This document shows, in pieces, positions 33,900 through 45,151 of a stretch of 64,000 bases of DNA (within the stretch, counting starts at the first letter, position 1; the number at the start of each line of letters is the position of its first letter). The stretch is from the NCBI GenBank assembly GCA_006384855.1, contig VCJN01003029.1, positions 62,001 through 126,000 on the forward strand, read 5' to 3'. A model generated the notes under the pieces. The model was not told where the DNA came from. It made no database searches and was given only the letters and a program-made list of their open reading frames with translations. Source of the DNA: Tetraselmis striata (lineage: Eukaryota > Chlorophyta > Chlorodendrophyceae > Chlorodendrales > Chlorodendraceae). Made by a program: the position numbers and the translations under genes.

Positions 33900-35810
33900 C
33901 CACGCGCCTCGCCGCCCACTGCCGCGCGCCGCCCGCTCACTGCTGGCACTGCCGCGCGCGCTATCATCAGGCAAGAGCGCAGCAAAATTGTCAGGCTTCT
34001 AGAGGCAGATCCCGGATAGACCACCCCGGATATTGAGTTGCGCGATGACGAGTGATATATGCGTCTGATGCAGTTATTACGAGTCTCACGGAATGACTAC
34101 ATACGAGTTTCATGATACTGGTAAGATTACATGATGAATACAGCGGGTTATTACAATCTATATTTACGAAGTGATCCGGGAACCTTGTGGACCCGCCCCC
34201 CCCCCCCCCCCCCCCGGCGCGATGCGAGTGTCTGCGGAAGCAAAACCACAGCTAGGTGGCCGCAACTTATTATTTGCGGCGTCTTTGCAGGCGCGTTTAC
34301 ACCAATGTACGTCAAGACGTCTCCAAGCAATTGCCCGCGAAGTGGGCATCACTCGGATTTCTAGCCTTTCGGGCCGAAACACGCTCGTGCAGTTGATGGG
34401 GGACGCGTAATTCAGTGCACCATTGATCGCGATAGTTGGCCAGCATCGGGTCTGCCGTGCGTGAGGATGCCATGGACGCGTACTCGTCCTACCCCACTTC
34501 GATGTCTGTCATTCAACTCTTTCATTCATGGTTGCCATATAAAGCTATGTTCAATCTGCTTCCGGGCATTAATGGTTGGGCAGTAATGAAAAGGCGAATC
34601 AACACAGGGCTCCCGGCCTCATTTGATTTCGTTGTTGTTTGCGGCTGGCGTGAATTTCCCATAAGGCCCCATTAGCATCATCCCCCAAAAAATCATCCGG
34701 CAGGAATGATCTGCCATGTGTAAACGACGTCTTCGCCACAATGCGCCGGATCCGAGGCGCGAGCAATCCGATGGCAAGCCGAAGCGCGAGGTGCACCGGC
34801 CGGACTACGCCCGCGTATAACTGTGTGATATCGATAAAAAACAAAAAGCTGTGTGGTATCGTAGGTGTACTGGTTCCACACTTCCACCACTATACATCAT
34901 CCAATCATTGATATTTTTAAAAGTCGCAGAAAGCGGTGCCCGTTATACCGAATTGCGAATCCGTACCGCCGTACCCGGGCTACTGGCGGGTGGTGTACGA
35001 ATTGTACGGACGATTGGGACGATACTTATTTTCGGCACTACCCGTACCTCCTGTGATGAAACCCTAAACCTTAATACTGGATGAATATCGGAGTGTGCGA
35101 GACTGTGTGACCGCCATATTGTGCGGCTACTGTACAAGCAGTCATGCCATGGGCGGCGGCATGGAACAAATCGAGCAGTAGAATAAAATCTAGAGATATT
35201 TTCGGACAGTAAGGTACACATCGCACCGTATAATTTCGGTGTAAAATATCGACTTTGGCAGCTTGATGGGATATAGCATCATGTGTGGCCTAGTATTAAT
35301 CCTTACCTGTCAGCACCCACTCACACGTAGTAATGCATCATACATATAGAACGATACATTATATATGATATGCATTGAGCGTAAATGCATGTATTCACAT
35401 ATTATATCCATCTACAGATATATATGTATCTATTAAATATGGCGCGTTCTGCTGACGACGCTATCTTCGCGTACGGTACCTTGTACGATATACCTGTTGG
35501 ATATGCCCACAAGACCTTAATATCACCGCTCGCGCGCCCGGCGCCAACTACACCCGTCGTATTGGTACGGACGTCCTCCCAGCACGCCTGGCGTGATAAC
35601 GTCACCCCGCTTAAGCCCTTCGGCATCAGCAGACCGCCGAGAAGCAACGCACCTTTTGACGTGGTCGGGCACGAACCTCATCTAGGATTCTGCGCCTGGG
35701 CTGTCGGACCCAGTCCCTTCCCGCAGCTTTGAAGTGCTTGCTGTAGGTCCACTTGGCTCGTTTCGCCTCGTGCACACCGTCCGCCATTCTATCCATCCGG
35801 CGGACTGCTG
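33900..35810. other. Gene-poor stretch before kinase 1
   Basis: Contains the poly-C tract 34196-34215, AT-rich patches (34850-34930, 35330-35440) and one CCCTAAACC telomere-like unit near 35060. No convincing exon recognised. The last 300 bases are GC-richer and presumably hold the kinase 1 promoter. Confidence 0.35.
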
Positions 35811-37004
35811 ATGTCCCCACTCGTGTGTTTCGGCCGGTACGGAAAGGGGGGCGACTGTCTGCCAGCGGACGAGCCCCTGCCGCGGCGAAGGAGCCTGCAG
35901 CAAGTAACGGGATTCGATCCTGATGAAGAAATCCGCCATGCCAGGCGTAAAGGCGCGGGTATGCCGGAGAAGGGAGTGCCGTCCGGGAGCAGCTCGTCAG
36001 TGACCGCAACTTCACGTTTTGCTCGGCCCGACCCCCCCGGGCGAAGCGACGACCCTCCTGAAACAGTCACCGCGAAGTCGATCCGTACTGGCCCTGACGG
36101 CCTCAGCACCACCGAGGTCAACCTATCTTATCGAATCGGGCGCGGGGCTTTTGCGACCGTGCATCTGGGCGAGACGAGCTGCAGCGAGAGGGTATCGGTG
36201 GCCGTGAAGGCGATACGGTGCTCGTCCGCCGCGGACGCCGCTGCTGCTCGCCGGGAGCTCAAACTGGGCAAACTGCTCGCGTCTCGGCCGGCGTGCCGAT
36301 TCCCTGCCGTGCTGGGCAGCGACTTTACGGTCAAGCCCGGGCGTAATGCTCACGTGTACATAACCTACGAGCTGCTGCGCGGCGGCACGCTTGAGCAGCT
36401 GCTTCACTCTCGGCGCCGCCTGAGCGAGGCGGATGCTAGGCAGGTGACTTTCGAGCTGTTCTCCGCGTTGGCAGCCACTCACGCGGAGCGGGTTGTTCAC
36501 TCAGATATCAAGCCTGGGAATGTGATGTTCGCTACCCCAGGAGATCTGAAATCATTGCGAATCATCGACCTGGGGCTTGCGACGGACTTGTCGCTGGCCT
36601 CTCGCTCCGTCGACGTCGGCGGGACACGGGACTACTTCTCGCCGGAGCAGGTTCGGACCTGGTACAGCGGCAAGCCGGGGTTTGGTTTGCCGACGGACGT
36701 TTGGTCCGCGGGGGTAGTAGCGTACGAGATGCTTTGTGGGTCGCCGCCGTTCTCGGCGCGCAAGGCCAGCAAGCTGCTTCACCAGATATGCCTCACGGAA
36801 CCTGGCTTCTCTGGACCGAGCTGGGAAGGTGTGAGTTCACAAGCCAAGGACTTTGTGCGGAAAGCAATGGTGAAGGACCCCTCCCGCCGCATGACGGCAA
36901 AAGCAGCGCTCCGGCACCCATGGCTGCGTGAAGTTGGGTCAGACGCTTCGCATGCTGGGGGCTGGCTTGCGAAGCTAACTCGCCTGGGTGCGCACAAGTG
37001 CTGA
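35811..37004 (+). CDS. Protein kinase with atypical HSD and DLG motifs, copy 1
   Basis: Intronless frame of 397 aa from ATG 35811 to TGA. Residues 1-105: N-terminal MSPLVCFGR, basic RRRSLQQ, then low complexity. Kinase domain about 107-373: Gly loop GRGAFATV at 110-117, catalytic Lys133 (VAVK), HSDIKPGN at 230-237 in place of HRD-x-K-x-x-x-N, DLG at 253-255 in place of DFG, SPE at 278-280 in place of APE, DVWSAGVVAYEM with Asp296, and RR at 359-360. Lys, catalytic Asp, Asn and metal-binding Asp are all kept, so it is probably active, most like CAMK/calcium-dependent Ser/Thr kinases in layout. Upstream RRxS could be a phosphosite. A paralog lies at 44027-45151. Substrate unknown. Confidence 0.9.
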   Translation: MSPLVCFGRYGKGGDCLPADEPLPRRRSLQQVTGFDPDEEIRHARRKGAGMPEKGVPSGSSSSVTATSRFARPDPPGRSDDPPETVTAKSIRTGPDGLSTTEVNLSYRIGRGAFATVHLGETSCSERVSVAVKAIRCSSAADAAAARRELKLGKLLASRPACRFPAVLGSDFTVKPGRNAHVYITYELLRGGTLEQLLHSRRRLSEADARQVTFELFSALAATHAERVVHSDIKPGNVMFATPGDLKSLRIIDLGLATDLSLASRSVDVGGTRDYFSPEQVRTWYSGKPGFGLPTDVWSAGVVAYEMLCGSPPFSARKASKLLHQICLTEPGFSGPSWEGVSSQAKDFVRKAMVKDPSRRMTAKAALRHPWLREVGSDASHAGGWLAKLTRLGAHKC

Positions 37005-37434
37005 CGCGTATGCACCCTGGCGAATCAGAAGCTGTTAAGTTACTTCAATAAGCGGCGTAGTCGCTGCCCACCTGGCGCAGGATACCAATAGGGAATAAGA
37101 ATCCGCGCTTGCAACATCAGCCGCTGCGTGGCTGCCTGCTAGCATCAATCTGCGACAATGATTGAATAACACAGTCGATGATGTTGTCAAGTGCAGCGTG
37201 TTGATGCAGGCATTGTACAACATGCTCACCCTTGTAACCATGTTAACTACTTGTTCATCAACATCTCATCGGTGACATTTCGCAGGGACTAGCACCTGTG
37301 TTTCTAAGCGCCATGATATCATTCATCATACCGGACACAGGCAACAACTCCCGATCCACTGTGAACCAGTCACAGCGCAATGCATTGCGTAGGAGGAACA
37401 TCGTCATACGCGGGGTGCTCCAGGACAGCCGGCT

Positions 37435-37963
37435 ATGAAGAACGAGTACACCATAATTCACATGCCACTCAAATGCTGGGGGAGTGGGCAGTGTGTGGCG
37501 GCAGCTGAAACCTGGATAGTGACAGCCGGATGCTGTGCAGGTGTGCTAGCCGGACAATGGGTTGAAGGGTTACGATTATCGCCCGAGTGCTGGTGCCTTG
37601 GTTTTAGGACACCCTATGCTGTGTCGGGGGCGGCAGCGCGGCAGCTGGGCGAGCTGCTGCAAGAGCATGGTAGGCTGATGGCCATTTCCACTGTCATCTC
37701 CTGCCAAGGGGAGGGATCAGGGGCAAGGGGATTAGGGGGTGAGTTCATTGCCCGCGGGCACCCATCACGTGTCTCCAAACAGCAGCCACTGCGCCACCTC
37801 TCACCGTTATCACAGGCAGAGGCATTCGGCACAGCTGCCGCTCCGCGCGTCCCCGGGTGGCAAAGTAGTCCGCGCACGTGTGGGTGGAGTATCGCAGCCA
37901 CACGGTGGGCGCTTCTGCGCTGAAGGAGAAGCCATCCCTGAAGGTGGCCAAGCACGGCGCCGG
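37435..37963 (+). CDS. Possible two-exon gene of unknown function (doubtful)
   Basis: Two coding-like blocks on the plus strand: 37435 to about 37670 (ending YAVSGAAARQLGELLQEHG before a GTAGGC donor) and about 37874-37963 (VWVEYRSHTVGASALKEKPS, ending before GTAGGA). The second is preceded by an AAGTAG acceptor-like site. Whether they belong together and what they encode cannot be decided. The intervening sequence (37.68-37.87 kb) is GC-rich. Confidence 0.25.
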
Positions 37964-38304
37964 TAGGAGTAGTCCGTGTAATCATTTTCATCCAGTTAGA
38001 ATGGTGCTACAGATAGTGAGCGTGTATTGTGATATCATGCATAAATATGACGTATTCCGCGGGATTGGGATTGCCCCAACTCACATAACGCGAGTGGGCC
38101 GACGCCCAAACGGGCAGGGCACACCTTCTGTGGTCAGTGCCGGGTATTGTTATGGCGATGTTTTAGACGGTGATCCAACGGAGTTGGAAATTCCGTCACA
38201 ACTGGCCTTAACTTAGTGGTGCAGAATGCGTTAGCAATGTGCTGCTTGATGATTATAACGTAGCGTCGCCTACCCAGGGCTTTCCGAAACTGGATCGCTG
38301 CCTA

Positions 38305-38375
38305 CACGGCCGTCAAAGAGACGCTGCAAGGGTTTCACTGTTGCCAGTCCTGTCCCGGGGGCGAAAAAAGAAGGC
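38305..38375 (+). repeat. Dispersed GCCAGTCCTGTCCCGGGG box, copy 2
   Basis: Matches 14235-14300 almost base for base from ACGGCCGTC through GGGGGCGAAAAAA. It lies about 95 bases before the longest poly-G of the window. Confidence 0.8.
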
Positions 38376-38467
38376 TTTTTCACTGTGATAACTTGAATCT
38401 GTGTCCCTACAATAGGACTCAGAAGTAAGCCACATTTCATGCCGCCTGAGCGTGTCTCTCCGGGCCG

Positions 38468-38469
<2 letters not shown>

Positions 38470-38507
<38 letters not shown>
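38470..38507 (+). repeat. Poly-G tract, 38 bases
   Basis: Longest homopolymer of the window, intergenic, 0.3 kb beyond the 3' end of the minus-strand secreted-protein gene. Confidence 0.9.
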
Positions 38508-38508
<1 letters not shown>

Positions 38509-38803
38509 ACATAGTGGCGTTAAACACTGTAAACAAGGTCCCACCCAGTCTGTCAGGGAATATACATAGACGACACAACAGCGGCACCAAAAGTGAAACG
38601 TCCAGAAGGTAGCATGCAACACCGTTCAGAGGCCTGTATTGCGGGCTCTCAAGGATGGGTTGGCACGTGTACGGTGAGCTATAGACTACAAAGACAGCGA
38701 GCTATGGCAGCACCTACACTGGATGTTCCTATAGGTCGGATGCAGCCCCATTTAGAGGCTTATATCCGAGATCCCATAGGTGCGCCGGCACCTGCCCGCG
38801 TAG

Positions 38804-39626
38804 CTAGAACCCAGCGTTCAAAAATAGTGAACTGTGGCAGGGGGTGTGAGAGACGGGATGAGGAGCTCCCAGCTCAAGAAAGCCACCCCCTTCCTGGCCC
38901 CTGTGGCCAGCCCACCTGCTGAAGTACGACTGGCTGGCCCCCTCGGCCGCGCGGATGTCCTGGAACACGCTGTAGTACTCCGGCGGCTGCGCACTCGTGT
39001 TGCCACGGTATTGGCACAAGTTGTCGTCGCAGAGCCGGTACATCTGAGCGTCCATCGGCGTTTCTAGGTAGCTGACATCTTGGAAGGAGTAGCACAGGCC
39101 CGGCTTGCAGCCGGTCAGCTCCACGGTGCAGTAGCTCTCTGCGGCACAACATCAGGCAGCGCACATGCCGGGTCACCACGGCAGCGTGCGAGCAGCGCCC
39201 ATTGCCCTCGACATCCCTCCACGCAGGAAATTGGCAGGGAGCAGACCCCCCAGCAAAATCGGCAGCCGCCCGCGAGGAACCTCCATGCCGGGGTAGTCTA
39301 CGGCAGTCTCATTGCTGCTCAGCTGGCATGCCTTGGTGGGGTGCGGGATCAGCGTGCATGGGTTGACGGCGTTCCTGCGCATTTCCCAGCAGGCATGTCA
39401 TTCACAATGCGCGTGTGGCATTTAGTGGGATATAAGCCACTCACGCAGCAAACACACCTCCCTGCTGCAAACAGGCGCGAGGGGACTGCGACACGCCGGC
39501 AGTCTCCTGTTCCCTGCCTTAGAGCAGCCTGCCCCCAACACACCTGGACAGGAGTGCGGCCCGGCAAAAGGACAGGAGCCCCAGGCCCAGCACTGCCGCC
39601 AGCACGTCACCCCGCGTCCGAAGCAT
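38804..39626 (-). CDS. Small secreted cysteine-rich protein, four exons
   Basis: Minus-strand exons proposed: 39544-39626, 39281-39374, 38916-39136 and 38804-38831, all GT-AG with matching phases (141 aa). Exon 1 encodes a classical signal peptide (MLRTRGDVLAAVLGLGLLSF then CRAALLS). The mature part carries evenly spaced cysteines (NPCTLIPHPTKACQL; SYCTVELTGCKPGLC; LCDDNLCQYRG) consistent with disulphides, plus an NET glycosylation-type sequon, so a wall or extracellular protein is likely. I do not recognise the family. The third exon is the most coding-like; the last exon is short and least certain, as is the donor after GME in exon 2. Confidence 0.5.
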
Positions 39627-39639
39627 ATCCCCTTTCAAT

Positions 39640-40044
39640 TTGCAGCAGCGCCGCCACGCCAATGCCCGCACTGACACTGAGGCTGACGCTAAGCCAGCCA
39701 GATAGAGGCCGAAGCTGAGGCTCCGAAGCGGCGGGTTTCAATCCTGTCCGAAGCCTCTAGGCCGCTTGCCTGGGCAGTGCGCCGCGCCTCCCGAGGCTGT
39801 CCACGCCTGCAAACAGCCTGTCCGCCCTCGGCAGACTGCGCCTCAATGAGCGCGGCGAAGTCGCTGGGGAGAGCGGGCTGCCCTGCGCCCCGAAGTGCGT
39901 CGGCGACGCGGCGCCGAACGGTGCGACGGACGGCCGGCCGGCTTTGGTTGACTTCTTTAATAAAGCCCGCGCCTGACTGCTGCTGACGATCGCGACGAAT
40001 AAGGATTACAATATGATGCGCTGGGCGGTGGTACGGGTCCGCAG
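39640..40044. other. 5' flank of the secreted-protein gene
   Basis: GC-rich sequence with short imperfect repeats; no convincing exon on either strand. The dispersed repeat starting near 40045 follows. Confidence 0.3.
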
Positions 40045-40195
40045 GTACTGGTGCGAATTACAAAAAGGCCAGTAAATACGTAAAAACCCCGCCGCTAAAA
40101 CCAGTACTAAAATATCAACACAGCAAGCCGCCTACAGAGGCCCGCATCCCGCACGAGGCGGGATGGATGAGTGATGCGCATACGGTTCAGAGTCC
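40045..40195 (-). repeat. Dispersed repeat also at 63.70-63.86 kb and (edge) 53.12 kb
   Basis: The minus strand reads CTCGTGCGGGATGCGGGCC, GTAGGCGGCTT, TTTTAGCGG-GGG and TACTGGCCTTTTTGTAAT, in the same order as the plus strand at 63700-63855. Next to it, about 40165-40207, a 40-base stretch with ACGGTTCAGAGTCCGGGCCA also starts the 286-bp insertion at 53121. These look like pieces of one mobile repeat family. Confidence 0.65.
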
Positions 40196-40209
40196 GGGCC
40201 ACGCGTGCA

Positions 40210-41518
40210 CGTGTATGCGAAGCGAACCTCGGACGTGTTGTGCAGCTTCGGCAACGGGATGGCGGGCGAATGTGCACCGTCTGATGGGGCAAGGAGCACG
40301 TTCTCGAGCCGCCACCAATCTCGGAGGAAATCTTGCGAGTAAGGCCTCCTGGTGAGCTCGGGTGGTGCACCGAGTGCGATGCACCGCGATGAGAGAGCAC
40401 CCCGATTCGCGGCCAAGCATGCGACACCGCGCACAATGCGGCGCACCCCCTTGCTCACCTCACCCACTGTGCCAAAGACCGTGCTCGTATAATCCGACAT
40501 GTCCAGGATTTCTCGAAGAGGACCCTTATGATGTCCCGGCCAAGCAAGTGTTATTAATAGATTTGTGCCACGCCGCATCCAGCATTGCCAATTCCCATGG
40601 TATGTGGCCCAGCATGGAGCGCTCAAACCGATCCACTGCCGTGGCCCGTGTCACCTCAGTGTACTTGACCCCATATATACGGCCGTACCACATAGTCTTG
40701 GCATATTATCTCCACCAGCGTGGACTTCAATGAAGCTCCAGGGATCATACATCCTGGTCACGACGTTGAACGCCGGGAAGGAGAGCTCTGCGTCCGGCAC
40801 TAGGTCCTTGAGTTCATCCATGGGTACGGTGTTGCCGCGAGGCACTGCCCGTTGGAACAAGCCAGCTACATGACTACCCATCTTGTGAACACACTGATCG
40901 TGGAAGGCGTCTGCGATAGTGTCGTATTGTACACACCAGCCAGTGAGCGTCTCCAGGTGGCGGCCGGGAGTTTCTTGAGAATGTCGCCATAGAGATCGAA
41001 AGTGGCGCGGGGTTGTGCTCTGTCGAGGGCATAATGATTTGGCTCCCAACCACCGGGGGCCAGGTATGGGCTAGGCAGAAATAAATATCCGGCAGCGACC
41101 TACTCTCGCAGCTCATTATTTTGGAGTCATGACCGTCCGCGCGGTGGGGATGGCCACCGTCCACATGCCTGACGTTGCGTCGAGCTGGCCGAACAAGACG
41201 TGTTCCTTGCATGTGACAGGGAGAGTTCTCACCTCGTTATGAAGCCGAGAGTTGTTGGCCTTGTCTAGGATTGCCGTCAACTCCCTTTGCGAGCCCGACC
41301 TAGCCTCCGCCCCCTGCTTCATCACGCGGACACCCGCATCGCTGAGGTGGCAGCAATAGCCGCCTAGAGGCGGCCGCACGCCTCGCGCACCGCCGCAGCG
41401 TTACGGCGTAGCTGGCCGACCGACGATGATCGTTGAGAAAGTGGTCATACTTGCGGGCGGAAGAAGTTGCGTTGGAGTTGCCTCGGCCAAGTACGGACTC
41501 ATGCTGTGGGTCAAACAA
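40210..41518 (-). mobile_element. Decayed retroelement-like coding tract, fossil
   Basis: Minus-strand frames 41300-41518, 41116-41379, 40651-41049 and 40132-40626 follow one another. The piece reading GQLDATSGMWTVAIPTARTV then MTPKEF resembles the segment downstream of the reverse transcriptase domain in some algal and protist retroelements (a W-L/T-x-x-P-T...E-F-x pattern). That is a weak, by-eye resemblance. Other pieces (AFHDQCVHKMGSHVAGLFQR, DLVPDAELSFPAFNVV) are coding-like but unrecognised. It looks broken in several places. Confidence 0.3.
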
Positions 41519-41519
41519 A

Positions 41520-42498
41520 CCATGGCTATTTGGGTGCTGGTGTCGGAGTTCCTAGTGAGGAACCTCGAAAGGAATAAAGGATGTCGTTCATGCAGCCGAT
41601 GAAGGCGGCGTCACGAACGGTAGTCATGCGGTGGATGCTAGGGCCCTTCAACCAAGCGGGGAGGTACTGCTGCTACCCGTACCGCTGCGATATAACCAAT
41701 GCGCAGTATTATATGTATGGGCGGTTGTTTTATTGATAATACATGCAAGGCGGAATCAAGAGAATTGTCCCGGAAATGTTGGAATTCCTGTAGGACAGAA
41801 ATCGCATTAGCCCTTCGGGGTTCGAATGAGGCAATGGTCGTCGGGCTATGCTAGACCTGCGACTGCAGTTGGCGCAAGAGGTCAAGCGCGGGAGCGGCTT
41901 CGGCGGATGTCCGGGGCGAACTGCACCCTTGCACATGAGTTTGGGGTCCCTTTTCGGCAGTCTCAAGACTTCAGAAGTCTAGGGTACATGAACGTAGGGT
42001 ATATGAGATGAAACCCTGGAATCTCGAGGGGTTTATAAAACTTGCATAACGAGTGCCTCAAACCGAAGCTTAACGGCCTTGACTAGGGTGTCACGCTGCA
42101 CTTGGTGCGTGGATGGGCGTCGCTTGCAACTGCACCAAAACCGGGGTCGGTATCACGCACACGCCGACGCGCGTGAATAGACAACCAAACGGCGGGATGG
42201 CCATGAACGCGTGAGAAAACACATGGCGAGGGGCTCGGGTGCATTTGGTTGGGGTGCAGCCGTGTGGGTGGCGGCCAGTACATGTCGCGTTGGGATACTG
42301 GCGTTGCATCAGTGTCGGCCACGCGCAGCAACACCCCCTTGGCTTTAAAACGCTATAAAACGTTATAACTCCTCAGGGTTTGCTTAGAAAACGCTATAAC
42401 TTCTCAGGGTTTGCTTAGAAAACCTTTTTGAAAATACCACGCGATTCCTCGTTCAAATCTGCGTCGAAAACAATCATCAAAATCAAAAAATCGATTTT
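41520..42498. other. Non-coding stretch with a small tandem duplication
   Basis: No gene recognised. At about 42361-42424 a 33-base unit containing ATAACT-CTCAGGGTTTGCTTAGAAAAC is present twice in tandem. Confidence 0.4.
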
Positions 42499-43068
42499 TT
42501 GGGTCCCCGGGAAAAATCCCCAAACATGATCATCCAAGTTGCCCCTCACTGCCTCATGTGCCCACCCATATCGGGCGCGTGCCTTTGCGCCAAGTGCGTG
42601 TCTAAGCCCCATACTCAGTTGCGCGAGAGCGTTATGTATGTGGATGACCACGGAAAACCAACACTTGGCATGTACATACAGTCATCTCCTAGCGATACAC
42701 ACATCTACAAGCCAAAATGCCACTTTCCACAGCATTTTTCAAGGAATTTCATATTAATCAAAAATCCGCGCCCCTACCGCGCCACCCCGCCCACGAAACG
42801 GTGCAACTGGCATTCCACCACGCGCCCCCATAGTAAAGCATTGCCCTACGCCAAGGGGGCCATCGAGCGCCTCTCCTACGTGCGTTCGCCACAGATTCAG
42901 CAGCATTTTCACCCCAAAATTGCTCCCCACAGTGACCAACTTGTCGTTGGGGTGTCACGTCGTGCCTATAGCGACATGCTTTCAGTGGCCTACATGCACG
43001 GTGTGTGCAACTTATGCCAAGGGCCGTATCCACCGAGTTTGGTGCGACGAGTGCCGCTATTTCCATAG
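42499..43068 (+). CDS. Hypothetical open frame, 189 aa
   Basis: Uninterrupted plus-strand frame in sequence of average composition. It contains two Cys clusters (CLMCPPISGACLCAKC near the start; CNLCQG near the end), which could bind zinc, and many His/Tyr/Lys residues. No family recognised; no adjacent exon or clear start context. It could be a relic of an element, since the neighbouring tract at 40-41.5 kb is, or a chance frame. Confidence 0.25.
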   Translation: MGPREKSPNMIIQVAPHCLMCPPISGACLCAKCVSKPHTQLRESVMYVDDHGKPTLGMYIQSSPSDTHIYKPKCHFPQHFSRNFILIKNPRPYRATPPTKRCNWHSTTRPHSKALPYAKGAIERLSYVRSPQIQQHFHPKIAPHSDQLVVGVSRRAYSDMLSVAYMHGVCNLCQGPYPPSLVRRVPLFP

Positions 43069-43214
43069 GTTTGGACGGTTGGCGCAACCCACAACTTTCT
43101 AGCTCCAACGCATCATGCATTGATTTCGCGTTTTTGAAAGGGCGCCCACAAATGGTCGTGTTGTCGCGCGGGTGGGTATAAAGCGCACAATAGGCGTTCG
43201 CCCGAACTATTCCC

Positions 43215-44026
43215 ACTATAGTTAGCATGTATGCACCTGCAGCCGGCGTTATCCTCGCCCATGCATGCGCTTTGCGATCGAAAATGCAAAACCCGGACTT
43301 ATGTGGAGGGGTGTATTTTTACAGTCAGTTAGGCTTACTTAATAAGCACTGAAGCCGCTGCGATATCGGCAGCAGCCGCTGGCACTCGTCTGTCGTCGCC
43401 ATATCGCTGTGGCACTGTACAGATATATTATATGGCGACCATATACACATCAAATCTTGATTTTTGCAGCTAGCGCACATGTATTAATCATATACTCATA
43501 AAATACTGCGCAATACAGTTCCAATGAACAGAAAACTTAGTTCGAAAAATATCTGATGTCTCGCCCGTTCGTCCGTTGTGTTTCTTAGGCCTTTCTATCG
43601 ACCTACTCGCCACATGTCCCTTAGTTATTTATAATATGTTCAGCTGCACCTTGGCATGCGTCAGCATCCCATACGAAAGGATTTTTTGCTCCTAGATCTT
43701 CCGTACGGATTCGTACCACACAATCATCATACCCCTGCATCAAGCCGGCAGGCCCGTGCAGGGCGAATACTAGCCGCTTATATCCACCCGGCCCGGTACC
43801 TGTCTACGATACCGGCACGACGTCGTCAATACATGCATGTCCAGGTACCTCACTGTGGTAGCTCCGAGCAGCTATCGAATGTCCACATAATCCAACTCCC
43901 CACCTCAACCCTATATTGCACCCTTTCTCAGCTAGGAGGTCAGAGCAGCATCCCTCCCCCCCTTGCGCCGTTTTCGAGTACCCTCTTACCCGCCCCTGTC
44001 CAGACTTCAGCGTGCAATCTGTCACT
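43215..44026. other. Intergenic region upstream of kinase 2
   Basis: AT-rich to about 43640, then CT-rich sequence leading into the kinase start, presumably promoter and 5' leader. No other gene seen. Confidence 0.35.
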
Positions 44027-45151
44027 ATGTCGCCGCTTGCGTGCTTTGGCCGGGCCTGCTTCCCCGCTCGGGACGGCACGCTCCCCCGCCACAAGAGTGT
44101 CCATCAAATTGCGCACTATGACCCCGAGGCCCTGTTTGCCGACATTGCCGCCGAGAAAGCGCACGGCAGCCACGCCGCAAGGCCTGTATCCGAAGTCAGC
44201 GATGGCTCTGTACAGAGCCTGGTTCGCGCCGAGTCTACTGCCAGCACAACCTTCGAATCCGAAATCGAAGTCGAGCTGTCTGGTGACAGTGAGCTCGTCC
44301 CTCTGACCCGTCAAGGCTCTTCCTCCGTTGTTCACGTGGAGCGGCCTAGCACGAGCGGCAGCGCTGTCGCGGTAAAGGAAATTCCATGTACCACTTCCGA
44401 GGAGGAGGCAGCCGCTAGCCGCGAGCTAGAGTTGGGCCGGCTGCTATCGTCGCGGCCTGAGTGCCGTTTCCCGGCCGTACTTGACAGCGACTTCTCGGGC
44501 AGGCCCGGTCCTGACGGCCACGTGACGATCACGTACGAGCTTCTCCAGGGCGGCACCGTGGAACAGCTACTGCGGAAGCGACGTTTGAGCGAGGGCGAGG
44601 CGAAAATCATCGCTCACGCGCTTTTCTCCGCACTGGCGGCGATTCATCGCGAGGAGGTAGTCCACTCTGATATCAAGCCTGGTAACCTTATGTTCGCCGA
44701 GGCGGGGTCGTTGGCCTCGCTGCGGGTTGTGGATCTTGGCCTGGCGGCCCTACGTTCAGTGTACCGCTCGGCGGACGTGGGCGCTCTGTCCGCCTACTCT
44801 TCACCTGAGCAGGTGCGGACAAAGTACACAGGCGTTCCCGGGTTCGGCACCGCTTCCGACGTCTGGTCCGCGGGCGTTGTCGTTTTCGAGTTGCTTTCCG
44901 GAAAGGCGCCCTTCAAGTCCCGGAACGTGGAGAAAATGCTACAACAGATTCTGGCGTCGCAGCCCAGCTTCGCCGCGCTGTCCTGGGAGCTTGTCAGCGA
45001 CGAGGCGAAAGATTTCGTTGAACGCGTGATGCATAAAGATCCCGCAAGGCGCCTTACTGCAAAGGCAGCCCTGAAGCACGCGTGGCTGGCTGGCATCGAC
45101 TCGAGAGGCAGCAAGAACGGCCTGCTGTCCAAGCTCATGCGCCGCAAGTAG
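44027..45151 (+). CDS. Protein kinase with atypical HSD and DLG motifs, copy 2
   Basis: Intronless, 374 aa from ATG 44027; the frame is open further upstream, but this ATG reproduces the MSPLxCFGR start of the paralog at 35811. N-terminus: MSPLACFGRACF, LPRHKSVHQ (aligned with LPRRRSLQQ in copy 1), acidic Ser-rich linker to about residue 90. Kinase domain about 91-355: Gly loop degenerate (TRQGSSSVV, 94-102, lacking the GxGxxG pattern), Lys117 (VAVK), HSDIKPGN at 213-220, DLG at 236-238, SPE at 259-261, DVWSAGVVVFEL from Asp278, RR at 341-342. Catalytic residues are kept but the poor Gly loop suggests weaker ATP binding or altered regulation. Clear duplicate of copy 1, 8 kb apart, same strand. 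Confidence 0.9.
   Translation: MSPLACFGRACFPARDGTLPRHKSVHQIAHYDPEALFADIAAEKAHGSHAARPVSEVSDGSVQSLVRAESTASTTFESEIEVELSGDSELVPLTRQGSSSVVHVERPSTSGSAVAVKEIPCTTSEEEAAASRELELGRLLSSRPECRFPAVLDSDFSGRPGPDGHVTITYELLQGGTVEQLLRKRRLSEGEAKIIAHALFSALAAIHREEVVHSDIKPGNLMFAEAGSLASLRVVDLGLAALRSVYRSADVGALSAYSSPEQVRTKYTGVPGFGTASDVWSAGVVVFELLSGKAPFKSRNVEKMLQQILASQPSFAALSWELVSDEAKDFVERVMHKDPARRLTAKAALKHAWLAGIDSRGSKNGLLSKLMRRK

Noticed and set aside
42754-43228. Minus-strand frames opposite the 189-aa hypothetical frame
   Set aside because: Overlapping antisense frames without motifs; neither strand is well supported, and the plus-strand frame is longer.
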